Source: Ficedula albicollis (Eukaryota > Chordata > Aves > Passeriformes > Muscicapidae). From it: 64,000 nt of DNA. The stretch is taken from the NCBI RefSeq assembly GCF_000247815.1, contig NC_021674.1, positions 10,920,793 through 10,984,792 on the forward strand, read 5' to 3'. Of the stretch, positions 14,066 to 30,600 are shown in pieces (positions within the stretch are counted from its first letter, which is position 1; each line of letters starts with the position of its first letter). Below the pieces are notes generated by a model. It did no database searches. It saw nothing but the letters and a program-made list of their open reading frames with translations, and was not told where the DNA came from. The translations under genes were made by a program, and so were the position numbers.

Positions 14066-17000
14066 TGATTTATTTTCTGTCACCAGAAAATAAGTTTTAA
14101 TCAGCACTTGGCCTTATTAGAACTTCATACTTCTAAGCTTATTAGTACAGTCGTTCTAAGAATCTCAGAACAATACTATGGAGAAAAAGACTAAATGTTT
14201 TAAGTTGGGAAGCGCTCACTGCAGTCCATAAACAGCCAAGAGATTTATTTTCCATTTGACCACCAAATCACAGACCCTTTACCATGAAGCTTCCCTAACT
14301 GAAACACCTTCTTACTACTTCACACTGTAAACCTTTTTAATTAATGAGGACTAACTCAAAATGGATTGTGCTAAAATTGGGAAGCTGGATGAAATCATAA
14401 TTTGCAATTATCCCTTGCAGAAATACCTCAGTACAACATTTTTGAGTAATTTTAGGCATTCCATTGTTTCCCAAATGCAAATGTAAAACACAAATCACAA
14501 TATGGTAGATGTCTCAGTAGGCAATTAAAAATTAATCAGCTAATTAGATTAAATGAACAAGAAAATAAGGCTCAGGAAGACATTCATTCTAATTAACAGA
14601 ATATTAAGTTACAAAATACTTTCTCAGGCAAAAAAAATCATCTTTATTTCAAATATCAAACCAATCAATAAAAGGAAACAGTTATTTCTTACCTTGTTAT
14701 CCCCATGACCAAAGCCAAAAGGAAATGACAGTAACAGCAAGTCAACTGCCTGTGCAACTGTATTAATTTCATATTATTTCTAATCTTGTTAACTATTTGA
14801 ATCCACAATTTAACCAGCTTGTACTAAATTTATGGAGATTATACCTATATTGAGCTTGCTCTATACTGGCTGTGTCTCTTAAGAATCTTCTAGGTACTTA
14901 AAAACAAAACTCATGTGATCCAGAGTCTCACCTAGGTTTCTCCTTAGCAAGGTTACTCCTAATAAAGCACAGGGCTTTACTGTGGAGACAGAGGATGTCA
15001 AAATAAGAAAAAAAAGTAGAGGGATCCTTAAGTCTGTGTTGGTGATGATAACATATACTCTCAAGGAAGGAAATAGCATTATAGGACACCTTATTGAATA
15101 AACCTCACTGGTAAAGCGGAAATGCTCAGGCAATCAGACAAGGAATGGGGCATGGTTGAACCTAATTAGATAGATTGCACAGATTAAAAATACCTGCTAT
15201 TACAGGACAGTTCCTAAAATGTTTTTTCAAATATCATATTACTCCAGCAAAGACCAGCCACCTCAATCTTCTGGTTGGAGTCACAGGACATATACCCCAG
15301 ACTTCTGGGCACACCAGGCAATTTGGCAGCTGGGAGATGGCCATGACTCCCAGCACCCCAGTGCAGCAACCGTGTGGATGGTTCTCTGCATCACCCGCAA
15401 ATAGAGCATTGTGCAGCCCTTCACAGATCCATAACATGTTATCCAGATTCATAATATCCAGTGACCCCTTTGCCAAGCAAACACAGCTTCTCTGTCCTTC
15501 TCATGAGACAGGCCTTGTTTGGGAACAATCCTTCAACTGCGCAAGAGCTGCATGGCGTGCAGTGTTACAGGCCAGGCAGCATAAACTGCAAGAAAAAAAA
15601 AATCTAGAAAAAGTGTGTAATGGTTTAGAAGCAGGCTTTGCAAACCAATTCCACAATGACTGTATTTCACTTTGATCACCTCTTCTAGCCCGTAACAAAA
15701 TTGAGGCAGTATTTTGTTTTGCAGAAATTAGTACCTTCAAGACCTGCAGTGGATTTATTATTTCTGCTAGGGCTTGCACTTCCTTTCTGATCCATGGCTG
15801 TAAAATCCAGAGGGACAGAACAGCACAGAGAATTACTGCAAAAGATGTAGTGTGACATAGGAAGAGTCAGAGGCATTATGTGTGAACAACACGACAAAAG
15901 GAAAAGCTATCTGAAAATAAATGAAAAAATTAATAATCAAAAGGGTGTCTAATTCTTATCTTGGGCACTGGTTTGCTCTCTCTACGAATTCGGATCACCA
16001 AACCATGGCATATAAAGCTGGAAGGGACACTGGGCCCAGAACTCAATCCTGCTTTAAGGAAGGTGCCATTCCTCAAGGAAGGTTGAGGAATCAATTATTC
16101 CAGAGAAAGAAATTCTTCCACCAGAAAACAAGTGAGGCATCAGAAGCATAAATTTTTCTATGGCCTCATTCCTGAAACCAGGGCTCTAAAATTCCAAGTC
16201 AAACCTCCATATCCAGTCCAAGCTTCGTCTTGTCACCAAAACAACTAATAATGGCAGTTAGGGCATCTGTGGGATCATGAGGAACCAGTCATAGACTTCG
16301 AATCATTATACAGTGATTACAAAACTGCTGTTGGGAGAGGGTAACTTCTAATCATTTCAACATTAAAGCCAGCAGCAGTTTATGTTGCATAATAAGAGAC
16401 ACAAACACACACATGGAATAGGGAGACTCCGCTGTTAAGCATTTCCTTGTAAACTGTGGCTTATAATTAATGGATTACAGGCTCAAAGGATAATGCATAG
16501 AGTTTATAAAATGAAAGCCTCAAAAAGGCACTTTGGTAACAAAAATTGTTTTCTCAATCACAAGCTATGAACCTTGACACTAAAATAGTCTATCTAAAAA
16601 TTGCTGAGTATATTGGAGAATACACAGAGAATGACTGTGTTTAGAGAATTTCATACTAGTTTGATCACTGATTTTTTAGTAAGCTATTTAGGCTAAACAT
16701 TCTCCTGGAATAGTTGTGTCATCAAAAGTTAACTTGCTTTAAATAAATAAGCAGTGCATATTTTCTTCTCCAGAATTTGTGACCAAAAGGCTCTCCCATC
16801 TGATCATCCACTCCTTTGTGTTTGGTAGCTGACAAAATACTTCACTAATTTAAACTGTAGCATGGGAGAGTTTTAGCAAGTCGAGGTCTGAAATACAGCT
16901 CAGTTTTTGTCACTGATGAAAAAAAACATCTACAGAATATATAGCAGACCAATATTTGTCAGGCTTTCCAAACAAGCCGGAAAACTATTCTTTCCTGTTC

Positions 17001-20000
17001 TTTAAAGAACTCTCTAACTTGTTTTCATATAAGGGATAAAAAAAATCCAGAAACTAAGAGAACAGAACGAAAAGCCTGTTTCTCACTTTATATAGCCTGG
17101 AGGTGTAATACAGCAGGATCAACAGATTTAAGCAAAACAAAACAAAACAAAACAAAAGAAAATCTTGCTGCCGTAATTTCTATGATCAGTTTTTGATACT
17201 TGTTTATATCTTCTCTTCTATATTAACAATAAGGTAGCAGAGGGTGCATGTCAGCTGGGAGAGCCCATCCTCCATGCCACAGCAAACAATAATAGTATGG
17301 ACATGAGTGAAAAACAGTGAGAAGCTCTGAAAGCTCCTTGGCACAAGGAGAGACACAGCAAATAACTGAGTGGTCGGGTGATGACTGCCTCAAGACTCCT
17401 CCTGGTCATTCCTCAGTGCAAGCCTCCCTGATGTGAGCCAGCACAACACTGATGAGCCCAGGTGATCATACCTGTTCCAGAAGAAGCTGTTGAAATGTCT
17501 ACAGGCAGCAGTACACTGAAGCTGACCGGCCCAGCTAAGGTTCAAGGCGTAAGTCTTGGCTGTCTTGCACAACCCCGACTCCTCTCCTGAATGCATTTCA
17601 CTCTGATCACTGGACAACAGCTGTGGAATTAAGCCTACATTATAATAAATACTTGGAAGGCCCTCTCAGTGGCTATCCCCAGTTTTCTGCCAGGGGTCTG
17701 AACCTCCAGGGCTCCCTAAGACCTCTGCAACTTGTAGTCTGTTCATTGCCTGACTTAATTCTTCTAAATGGCTCAGCCATTTTGGCTGACAATTTCCTCT
17801 AAATGCCCAGACACCAAGCAATGGAAATTTTTCTTTAAATTCCAGTTAATGAGCAATGGAAAATGTCATTGCAATGAAGTTATGCAGGTACTTAAGTGGT
17901 CTGCTGGATTAGGTCTTTGTGAGCTACATTTTAGTCCCACATTTGATGAGATTTTCTGAGTATGATAAATAAATTAAGATGAAGCTCTATGATAAGAAAG
18001 GGAAAAAAAAAAAAAGAGATATATGTAAAATATTTTTAATGCTTCTATGGTTCTTGGATGGCATGGCAGAGAGAAAGAGGAAAAGAGAATGCAAAAGCAT
18101 AAACTAGGCTTGTGTAAATTACTCTGACATTTAATAACTCTCTACTAAAAATTCCCAAGCAAGGCTACTTCAGATATTTTTAAGGTCATGTATCATTTAC
18201 TGTCTAGGTCAATTTATGCATCAGCAAAAATTGCTGCAAACCTTTCCGGACAGCTCTTTAAAATTAAAGGTGTATGTAACTGTTTTGGCCGTATTTTTCT
18301 CCTCACCAGTTTCTGCTCTGCGAGCACTTCACCTTGGAAAATTAAAGTAACATTCTGTAATAAGTGAATTCAGTATGATATTTCAAGGCAAGCCAAGGAC
18401 AAGCTTTATAACTGTACTATCAAAATGCTATTAATAAAAGCAAAAGTACACACACAATGCCTGTGTTCTCCTATGGATGGAAAAAATTATTGTCCATTAA
18501 GTTAACATTTCAGATATTCTCTCAGTTTTTCCTAAGGTCCCAAAACCAGCAACAGACCACAAATCTCTTCTTGTTAACTCATATATTCTGCTATCACACA
18601 GTGCTCTATTTTAGTAAACATTCCAAGGCTTTTTAAGAGAATATGTGGATAAGCAGGATTTCTGGGATGAGAAAAGGTGAAAAGTATTGTACTTGCATAG
18701 TTAAATTTTATAAAGGTGTCTTAGTTTATTTTTGTTTGGGCCCACAGGGCTCAAGATGCATTTAAAAATGCAGTTTATATTAAGAATCTAAATTCTCTCC
18801 TCTGTTTATATAGTTTCCCTCAGTGCTGTACCAAATGACTCCACAGTTTTCCCCAGGACAATCCAGGCTGCAGTAAGTACTATTATCTCCTATGAAACCA
18901 GACATACCAGGTGAGGCAGTGCAGCAGAGAAACACCCAAGCTGGCTCTGAAGGGGCAAAGCTGGCTAGAAGATATCAGGTTCCCTGAATTACATCCCTCA
19001 GTGTCCATCTGCAATCCCTGAGCACTGCTGAGCCTCCCTCTGCAGAAATACACAACGAGACATATTAGCTACATACACATTAATTAACTGCTCCTTCCTT
19101 AGGAGAAAATGCGTTTTAAAGTACCACATAACTGTACTGAGGTTTACAGTTTGTACCCATACAATTTTTAAAACAAATTAACCAATAAAAATATGGCTTG
19201 GAGAATTTGCTTCTTCACCTGCTCTCAGGTGACCAAAATGCATAGATACGTGTTTTCACTGGAGATAAATTATGAGCGTGCGGTTTGCTTCCTTAATTTT
19301 CAGCGGTTAAAAATAAATTAATTTCAAAATGAAAATGTACTTTGGGAACAAAAAAGCCCAAGACAGCTCACTTTGAAAATATCACAGAGCATTTAAAAAC
19401 ATACTAGAAAAAAAAGCAGCATTTTTCAAATTAATTTCATTATTTATAATAATTTCCATGCTCTCATAAATCTTGATATTTTCATTGAAATCAGTATTAT
19501 TGATTTTCCCTTTTCCCCAGCCCTAACAAGAATGAAAGATGAACTATAACATAGTCAGTTCCCTTTCTTTGTTATATTGATGCGACACATTCAATATTCT
19601 GAAAAACTCACTAATGAGACATACTCTGTCCAAGATAAAAATCCTCACTTTAAAGCTCTGTGTTCAAAGAACTTTAAAAATGAGCCTTTTTATTTTCAAT
19701 GAATTCATTATACCAGTGGGAAATTCTTAGGAAACTTCTCAGATCTGCCACATTTATTTAATTTCATTTTAGATTTTGTTTCATAAAATAAAGTGAAAAG
19801 TTCTCAGCAGTTTGTACTACTATTAAAAACTGAACTAACTTTATTATTCATTCAATCTCCTCCATTATTTATCCCTTTTGATTGGAAAGTAGGACTCACA
19901 ACTGCAGCACTAGGACTTTGCTGCAAGTCCCTGGAACACAGCCTCACCACAATTAGCCATTGATCCAGCTGCTCATACCACACCAAGGGAATGCAAACTC

Positions 20001-21590
20001 CCTCCTCCTTGAGGCTACAGCTCCACGGAGAAACCCTGCAACATCACGGGCTTCTAACACTGCATTCCTTAACTTAATAAACAGTATCAGCTCAGAGTTG
20101 AATTCTTAAGCTGCAGTGACATACACACACTTTTATTCATTAGAAAAGTGGGATTCCTTTCCCATTATGAACCTGTTTAGCTTATCTGTACATGCAGATT
20201 TTATTTAGTTTTTTGCCAACTTTTGGTAACACAACTTTACACAGGCTTATATTAATGCAACAAGATCTCCTATGCAGAACAAAATACATGTTAAACATAC
20301 TCCTATTTTTTTTCCTCAAAATGCTTTTACTGTATGAGTAAAACCTCACAAATGTGTGAAAGACCTGTGGCAAATATTCACATTTTATGAATGGGATTAG
20401 TGAACAATGAGCTCAGAGAAAGGAAGAAATCAAAGAAAGCACTGCAAAATTTGTAACACTCAGTGAATATGACAAATGTTACTTAATTTTAATTACCGAT
20501 GACAGTATTTCAGATTATGCCTGTTAACAGACAGAAATACAAAGGCAGACCACTGTACAGCACCCAGCTGCTAAGAGGTCGCTGGAAAGCAGTAGGAGAC
20601 ATCAAGATTTAGGAATACTTTCTAGTAAGTGTGTCAATTTCAGTGTTTTGCATTCCCTCATGATGAATCTACCGCCACTGTAAAAAGTTTCTTCTCATTA
20701 TCTATTTCAACTGTAAATAAGCACAGGTACCTTACATAGTGCCTATTGCATGGAGTCCACGGAAGCCATTTTTTAATTGCTATATTGCAATCAAAAATAT
20801 CATGCACAGCATTGCCACACCTCGTGCTGATGCAGAGATCTACACACATTGGTATGATTACAAGGCAGTAGCAATGTCTATGATGGATTTTGAAGCCTAA
20901 TTCTTGACCCATTTTTTCAGTCCTCTTTATATTTTAAAGTTCACTTTTGTATTTTACAGGTCTGGCATAAATAAGTTAACTACTCAAGTGCCACAACTTT
21001 ATGTGCTTGCTATAAATTTGCCAACTATATAATACAGTTTTTCTGTTTAATACATAGTACCTATTTTTTTTTCCTTGTTGAAAAGTCCTCTATTGGCTTT
21101 AATTACACTCATGAGAATGAAGAAGTGAAAAAACATATTGTTCGCCTGAGGCCTCCAGTGAAAAGAAAAGGTTTCATGGCTCAGAGAATCAATCTTTAGT
21201 GACTTCAAAACTTCTTACTCCTTATCCAAGCCTGAAACCCACTGCTTGCATGTTACAAATTAAGTATGATTCCAAAGTACTCCAAATCAATTAAACGAAA
21301 ACCAGGCAAAAGACAAGAAGAGTAGTTCACTCCTTCATCCTATATGCTCAATAAATGTTTGTACATTTATTTTTAGAGGCTCAGGGAGGAAATACCCACA
21401 TTGGTATATAACGTATACATGTATATAACATATATATGTTTGCATTTATATTGCTTAAAATAATGATGTAATATCACAGCTCATCAGGAGCCCCATGTTA
21501 ACTACTTATCTGCCTAATTTAGCTTCTGTAAGCCTATCTTCACCAGCACCAGCTGCCTCACTGAGATGAAATGGCTTATGTCTGCTGGGT
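14066..21590. other. AT-rich non-coding DNA, nothing recognised
   Basis: No supported gene. The longest frame, 15175-15675 on the + strand (166 codons), has no recognisable domain and no splice or codon signal I trust. Small simple repeats occur: an AAAAC array at 17134-17157 and an AT-alternating patch at about 21402-21440. A weak CR1-tail-like phrase (AAGCTGGAAGGGAC, near 16015) is too short to call. Confidence 0.55.
17134..17157 (+). repeat. (CAAAA)n microsatellite
   Basis: About five uninterrupted CAAAA units. Short simple repeat without other features. Confidence 0.85.
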
Positions 21591-21593
21591 TTC

Positions 21594-22480
21594 ACAGAAT
21601 CACAGACTCAATTAGATTGTAAAACTCCTCTGAGATCATTGAGTCCAACCTATGATAAACATGCCAACTACACCACAGCACTAAGTGCCACAAGCAGACT
21701 TTCCTTAAACATCTATAGGGACTGTGACTCCCTGGGCAGCCCATTCTAATGTAGAACCACTCTTCCTGTGAAAAAACTCCTCCTGATGTCCAGCCTAAAC
21801 CTCCTCTGGAGCAGCTTCATGCAATTTCCTCTCATCTTGTTGCTGTTTGGCTGGAAGAAGAGACTGACCCCCATTTGGCTACAATCTCCTTTCAGGGAGT
21901 TGTAGAGAGTAAGGAGGTCACCCCTGAAAATCCTCTTCTCCAGGAGGACCAGCCTCAGCTCCATCAGCTGCTCCTAGCAAGAATTGTTTCCTAGACCCTT
22001 CACCAGTTTCACTGCCCTGCTCTGGACTCACTCCAGCACCTCCATGTCCTTCCTCAACTGGGGGGCCCAGAACTGGGCACACAGTCGAGGTGCAGCTTCA
22101 TCAGTGCCAAGCACAGGGGAAGGGAGAATCACTTCCCTGGTCCTCCTGGCCACACTATTCCCGATACAGGCCAGGATACCAGAGGCCGTCTTGGCCACCT
22201 GGGCACATGCTGGCACATGTTAAGCTGCTGGTGATTACCACCCCCAGGTCCTTTTGCTAGAGCCAATTTCTGGCCACTCACCCTCCACCTTTTATCATGA
22301 ATGGATCTGCTGTGGCCAAAGGGTAGAACTCCCTTGTTGAACCTCATACTCTCAATCTCGGCCCATCAGTCCAGTCTGTCTGAGATCCCTCTGCAGCGCC
22401 TTCCCACCCTCCAGCAGAACAACATTCCCACCCACCTAGGTGTCATCCCAGAATTTGCTAATGGTAGATTCGAGGCACCT
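21594..22480 (-). mobile_element. CR1 LINE, 5'-truncated, minus strand
   Basis: Read on the minus strand this is the 3' part of an avian CR1. The 3' terminus at 21594 carries the family's TCTGTGAAA-type tail (plus strand TTTCACAGAATCACAGA). The adjoining sequence holds typical phrases such as the complement of CTCCTGATGTCCAGCCTAAAC near 21780 and of GGGGCCCAGAACTGGGCACA near 22065. Frames on the minus strand are broken, so the copy is dead. The 5' end fades at about 22480, right beside the GC-rich block preceding the poly-C run. CR1 copies are normally 5'-truncated, so this length is ordinary. Confidence 0.9.
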
Positions 22481-26122
<3,642 letters not shown>

Positions 26123-26204
26123 GTAAGGAGGGGTTGGTGCGATGTAAATCTCCGCTCGCCCGGGTCGCGTGCCCTGGGAAGAGGCCGCTATTGTCAAGAG
26201 CGTG

Positions 26205-26815
26205 TTGAGCCAGCGTGCCACGGCCAAGCAGGCCTATGGTGCCCTGGCGTGAGTTAAGAAGATCATTGCCAGCAGGTCAAGGCGCGAGTGCCTGCTCCTC
26301 TGTTCGGCCCTGCTGAGGCCACATTTGGAATACTGTGACCGGTTCTGAGCTCCTCAGAACAAGAGAGACATGGAGCTCCAGGAACTGGTCCATCAGCTGC
26401 ACAGTTGGTTAGTGGTTTGGAGAATGTCTTATACGAGGAAAGGCTGAGGGAGTTGGGCCTGTTTAGCCTCGAAAAGAGAAAAAGGAGGCACATCATCAAT
26501 GTGTATAAATAAAGGGAGGGTGCAAAGAGCACAGACCAGGCTCTGCTCAGTGATGCAGAGCAGTAGCACAAGAAACCGCTAAAAAGTAATGCGCGGGAAG
26601 TTCCACCTGAACACGAGGAAGAACTTTTTACTGTGCAGTGACTGTGCACTGGAATGGGCTGCCCAAAGAGAGTGCGGAGTTTCCCTTAGTGGAGATATTC
26701 TGGAACCATCTGGGCACAGTCCTGTGCTCTGGGATGACCCTGCTTGAGGAAGGAGATTGGACAAGGTGACCCAATGTGGTCCCTTCCAATCTGACCTATT
26801 CTGTGATTCGCACAG
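26205..26815 (+). mobile_element. CR1 LINE, 5'-truncated, plus strand, in ETAA1 intron 1
   Basis: Strong match to the 3' end of avian CR1 elements. It starts near GCCAGCGTGCCACGGCCAAG, continues through GAGGCCACATTTGGAATACTG (about 26315), GAGGAAAGGCTGAGGGAGTT (about 26435) and ATCAATGTGTATAAATAAAG (about 26494), and ends with TTCTGTGATTCGCACAG at about 26815. These encode the C-terminal part of the CR1 reverse-transcriptase protein plus the short 3' UTR, but frames are broken by small deletions. It lies in sense orientation between the poly-C block and ETAA1 exon 2. Confidence 0.92.
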
Positions 26816-27532
26816 CAAATACTGAGAACTAACTGAGGAGAGGATAAAACCTGGCCATGCTAAGTTTTATCAGGGCAAAACATCTTCTAAGATGTTCCAT
26901 AGTAAGAACATATTTTAAATTATTTCTGTAGGCTTTCCATCTACAGCATTTTACGTCACATAGGGTGTTTAGTTCACTTACTGATTAAAGGCAGCTGCAA
27001 GCAAGTTTTGAATAGCTATATTCCTGCTTTTAATAATCTTAGCTGGAAAGGCCCAGGGAAGGAAATATAGATGAATGTAGGTTATGACCCATAGTAGTTT
27101 GGAAGCCCATTAAGATAGTAGTTCAGCTTAGAGTCTGGGTGAAAGACACAAAGCAAGCAAGAATACAGATATTTTCTCATAGAGGCATGCATAATTTTTC
27201 TCTTAATATAAGATTAAGTTAATATTCTCTCAAGTGTGAGAATTGACATCCTTATGATCAGATGCTGGACATAAAGGTATCAGGATTGCGTAATGTTCTC
27301 TTATCTCTGAGGTGATATAACTGGCAAAGCTAAGAGTCCTGTTCTGTGTTTAATGTCTAGTTATGAACAGTATTCCTGTTTTGAGTAAAGGAATTGTAGT
27401 GAGTGTGAACTTGATTTTTATTCTTGATGTTCCTAAAGCATCTTCTTTTGCCTTGACCTGTTCTATGTTGTAAGTAATTTTTCCCTTTTGTTTGTTGTTT
27501 TTTAATAAAGATCCTCTTTCTTTTTTACACAG
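26816..27532 (+). other. 3' part of the presumed ETAA1 intron 1
   Basis: AT-rich sequence without other features. It ends with a pyrimidine-rich tract and the acceptor TTTTTTACACAG directly before exon 2 at 27533. The upstream limit of the intron is uncertain because exon 1 is not securely placed. Confidence 0.6.
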
Positions 27533-27670
27533 AGCCATGTTTGCATAAGACACCAAAGAGATCATTGAGTAGGAAATCCCGAATACCTACTTTCAGCTCT
27601 CCTATTAATGACACTGAGACACAGCAAGAAATCTTTTGGGATTCTCATTCACCAGTTGCGCACAAACTAG
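27533..27670 (+). CDS. ETAA1: ETAA1 coding exon 2
   Basis: It begins after acceptor ...TTTTTACACAG with two bases (AG) that complete a codon from exon 1. It then reads Pro-Cys-Leu-His-Lys-Thr-Pro-Lys-Arg-Ser-Leu through the TFSSP and IFWDSHSP motifs, both conserved near the ETAA1 N-terminus. It ends CTA G|GTAATA, leaving one base for the next exon. The TTG at 27541 is not a likely start, because conserved residues and the open frame continue upstream to the splice site. Confidence 0.9.
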
Positions 27671-30600
27671 GTAATACCAAAATCCAGACTTCAGGACACC
27701 TATTTGAGGCATGCAGTGGGCGTGTAGTAAAAGTTTTAAAGGACTTCTTGGAAAAAGATTCCTTTCTCTTAAAATGGTTGGTTGATTTTCCTTTCATTAA
27801 AAACCGATAAATTTTTCAATACAGCAGTGGATCCAGCTCCAATGTTTACAGATTTATTTGAATTACTTGAGATGTACTGTACTTCATAAACTGAATAGAT
27901 TTCAAAATTTTAAGAAGTTTGTTTGTTTTCATAGGCAGTGGAAAAACCAAGCAGTCTACCAGTACATGCGCAGTAGAAATTTCGGAAATTGTTAATCGTA
28001 TTGCTCCTCAGGTAATTGTAACTTTCTAAAACAATGTTCTGAATGTGCAGTAATCAAGGAAAATAGTGCTTCACCCTTAGCCTTGGTTTTAGTTACAGTA
28101 GCATCACAGTAAGAGTTTGGCATGTAGAAAATTAGTTTATAGAACTGGATTGAATTAATATAGTAAGCATAGCATTGACTGATTGTTGTGTGAGTCACAG
28201 ATTCTGTAAAAAAGGACTCATGAAGAAACTTGCAGCAGTTCCATTTTAGAAAGGTTTACATGTTATTGCTCTTGGTCTTAGGAATACTGTTTATTTATCC
28301 TTAATTACTAATCTGTTAAAAGGTAAGAGTTTCTTCACATACTGGATTTACTTGACAGTTGTTTTTAACCATTTTGAACAGTCTCGATTGACTGCTGATT
28401 TACAAGCACAAGATCCAGATGAGAGATATTATGCAATTATATAAACATAGTAACCTGGGTTCAATACTCTAAATAATTTTCCTCTTTAACCCAATATTAC
28501 TGCTCTTTCCCTCTTGCTGTGAAACTGATGTCTATAGCCCAGAAAGTCGAAACAAAAGTGCTGTTGCTTTTTAAGTGCAAGAAGAAAACATTTAATTCCT
28601 AAAATAGATCTGTAGTATTTAGCTTGCAAAACATGCCTGCTTTTTTGATGGGGCTGTTTAAAATATATTTATTATTTAGCATATTAGTGAGAAATTATAC
28701 TAAAAGAGTAGGAAAATCATTGATAAGGGATGCTACTGCCTACGTTTTAAGTAGTTACAGTTCTGCCATAAATGTAGTCTGCTGTTAATGTTTTCGTTTT
28801 ACTTTAAAGAAAAATAAATTTTAAAAATCCTTACATTTACAAAGAATAATAAAACCTATTTAAAACTACCATAGTAGTTAGTAAAGTTCAAATTACTTTT
28901 GCTGGCTTGCACGCATGTTCCCACATCCTACTGCTCTGCCCCTCTAAAAAATTCGTCACAGTATTGTTCGCTTCCATTTCAGAATTCAAATGCAAGCCTG
29001 AACTTTGAAGCTCTGAAACAATTTTATTTAGTTTCTGTATTTCACTTAATAGCGTTTAAACGTTCTTTTTATAAATTCAAAAGTGGAAGAAGTTGTAATG
29101 GAAGGAGTCAGAATTTTTTTTGTAAGCATACAGAATGTAATTTATTTTAAGATCTCTAATCTGTTTCTGCTGCTGGCCCCTCAGACAGCTCCTTAGTAGT
29201 GTACTGAAGTAAACTAGATCACAGTTTGTAGCATGAATGTGTGTAAACCTGAAGTAGACTACTAGATTTGCATGCCAAAGTATAATTCAGTTATTTTAAT
29301 TGAAGTTTGTGCTTTAAATTGATATAATTCAAGTGATACAACTATCAGTGGACAATATTGCAGTAATCTCACTTGGTTTTGCTCTTATCTGTGACTTTCA
29401 ACAGGTTTCATCCATTTTATTTAGTTTAGCAACTTTTAACTCATGTAAGATGTGTGTCCAGTCCAGTCTTTATCTGAAATTAAATTTCTAAGTACTATAA
29501 ATCTAATTATTCAGGATGAAAAAGCAGCCTGTAATGAAGACTCCCTTTTAGGAACATGGATTGGTGAGGATGCTATTCCCTGTACACCTGTAATAGTAAA
29601 AGGGCGAGCTAGGACAAAGTTAAGTTGCACAAGGTAAGTTACAGTCTTTTCTTGCCCATCATAGCTGGACATTCATGAAAAAGACTATGTGGTCTTCTGT
29701 GTATAGTGACCCATATAATTGTACATTAGCATATAGAATGTTTTTAACTGTGGGCTTGGTATGTCTTCTTGAAGGGGTGGCTGTGGACTCCATATTGGAA
29801 GTGGTAGATTTAGTCATACCTTTGTAGTTGTTAAACTGTAGAATGAACAGCTCATAGGGTCATATAACTGAACTTGGCTAAACTTCTTCAGTAGCTCTGA
29901 CTTTATTTTCTGTATTTTCTTTTTAATCCAGGGACCTTAAAATAAAAAATCCTGAAGAGGAACTAATGAAATTGGCTAAGGAGTTTGATAAAAATCTAGT
30001 AGAGTTAGATGCTGTTCAGGAACAGAAGAAGCTTGGTCACAACTTCATCCAGACCACCTCAGAGCCTTCAAGTAATTCTAAAGATGAAATAAATATGAAG
30101 AACCAGAAATCACTCCTTGCTGAAGATTCTGAAACAGATATTTCTGTGTCCATGAAACCAGTTGGACAGAGCACTGGCATCCCTGTGGCAGAGCCCTGTC
30201 AATCCAGCAGTCAAAAGTCTGTAGACCTTGAGGCTGAAGTAGCCCTTCATGCTCTTTTTGACTCCTCTACCCAGAAGTGCAGTGGACACTTGAGCCAAGG
30301 GCTGTCAGATATTTCTTTAAATAATAGTTTTCATAAAATTAAAAGTACCTTGGAGGAGGAGAACCTTCCTGAGAAAGTTGAAGATATGCAAAAAGATACT
30401 ATGTTTGCTGTGGGAAGTATGGACCAGACTGTACCAAAACCTGATACTGACACCCTGACAAAAAATCCTCATTTGAAGATACAGTTGATGGCCTCTGCTA
30501 AGCTTGCTGGAGTAGTTAATGATGACTTTGATGACTGGGATACAGATCTTCTAGCAGATGACTCTTTTGTGATGCAAATAACCCAAAATCCTGAATTGAT

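Noticed and set aside
15175..15675. 166-codon plus-strand open frame
   Set aside because: No recognised domain, no flanking splice pattern or second exon, and an amino acid make-up typical of chance frames.
15980..16080. Possible old CR1 tail
   Set aside because: Only one short phrase (AAGCTGGAAGGGAC) matches; not enough to call.
26263..26649. 128-codon minus-strand open frame
   Set aside because: Antisense of the CR1 element in ETAA1 intron 1.
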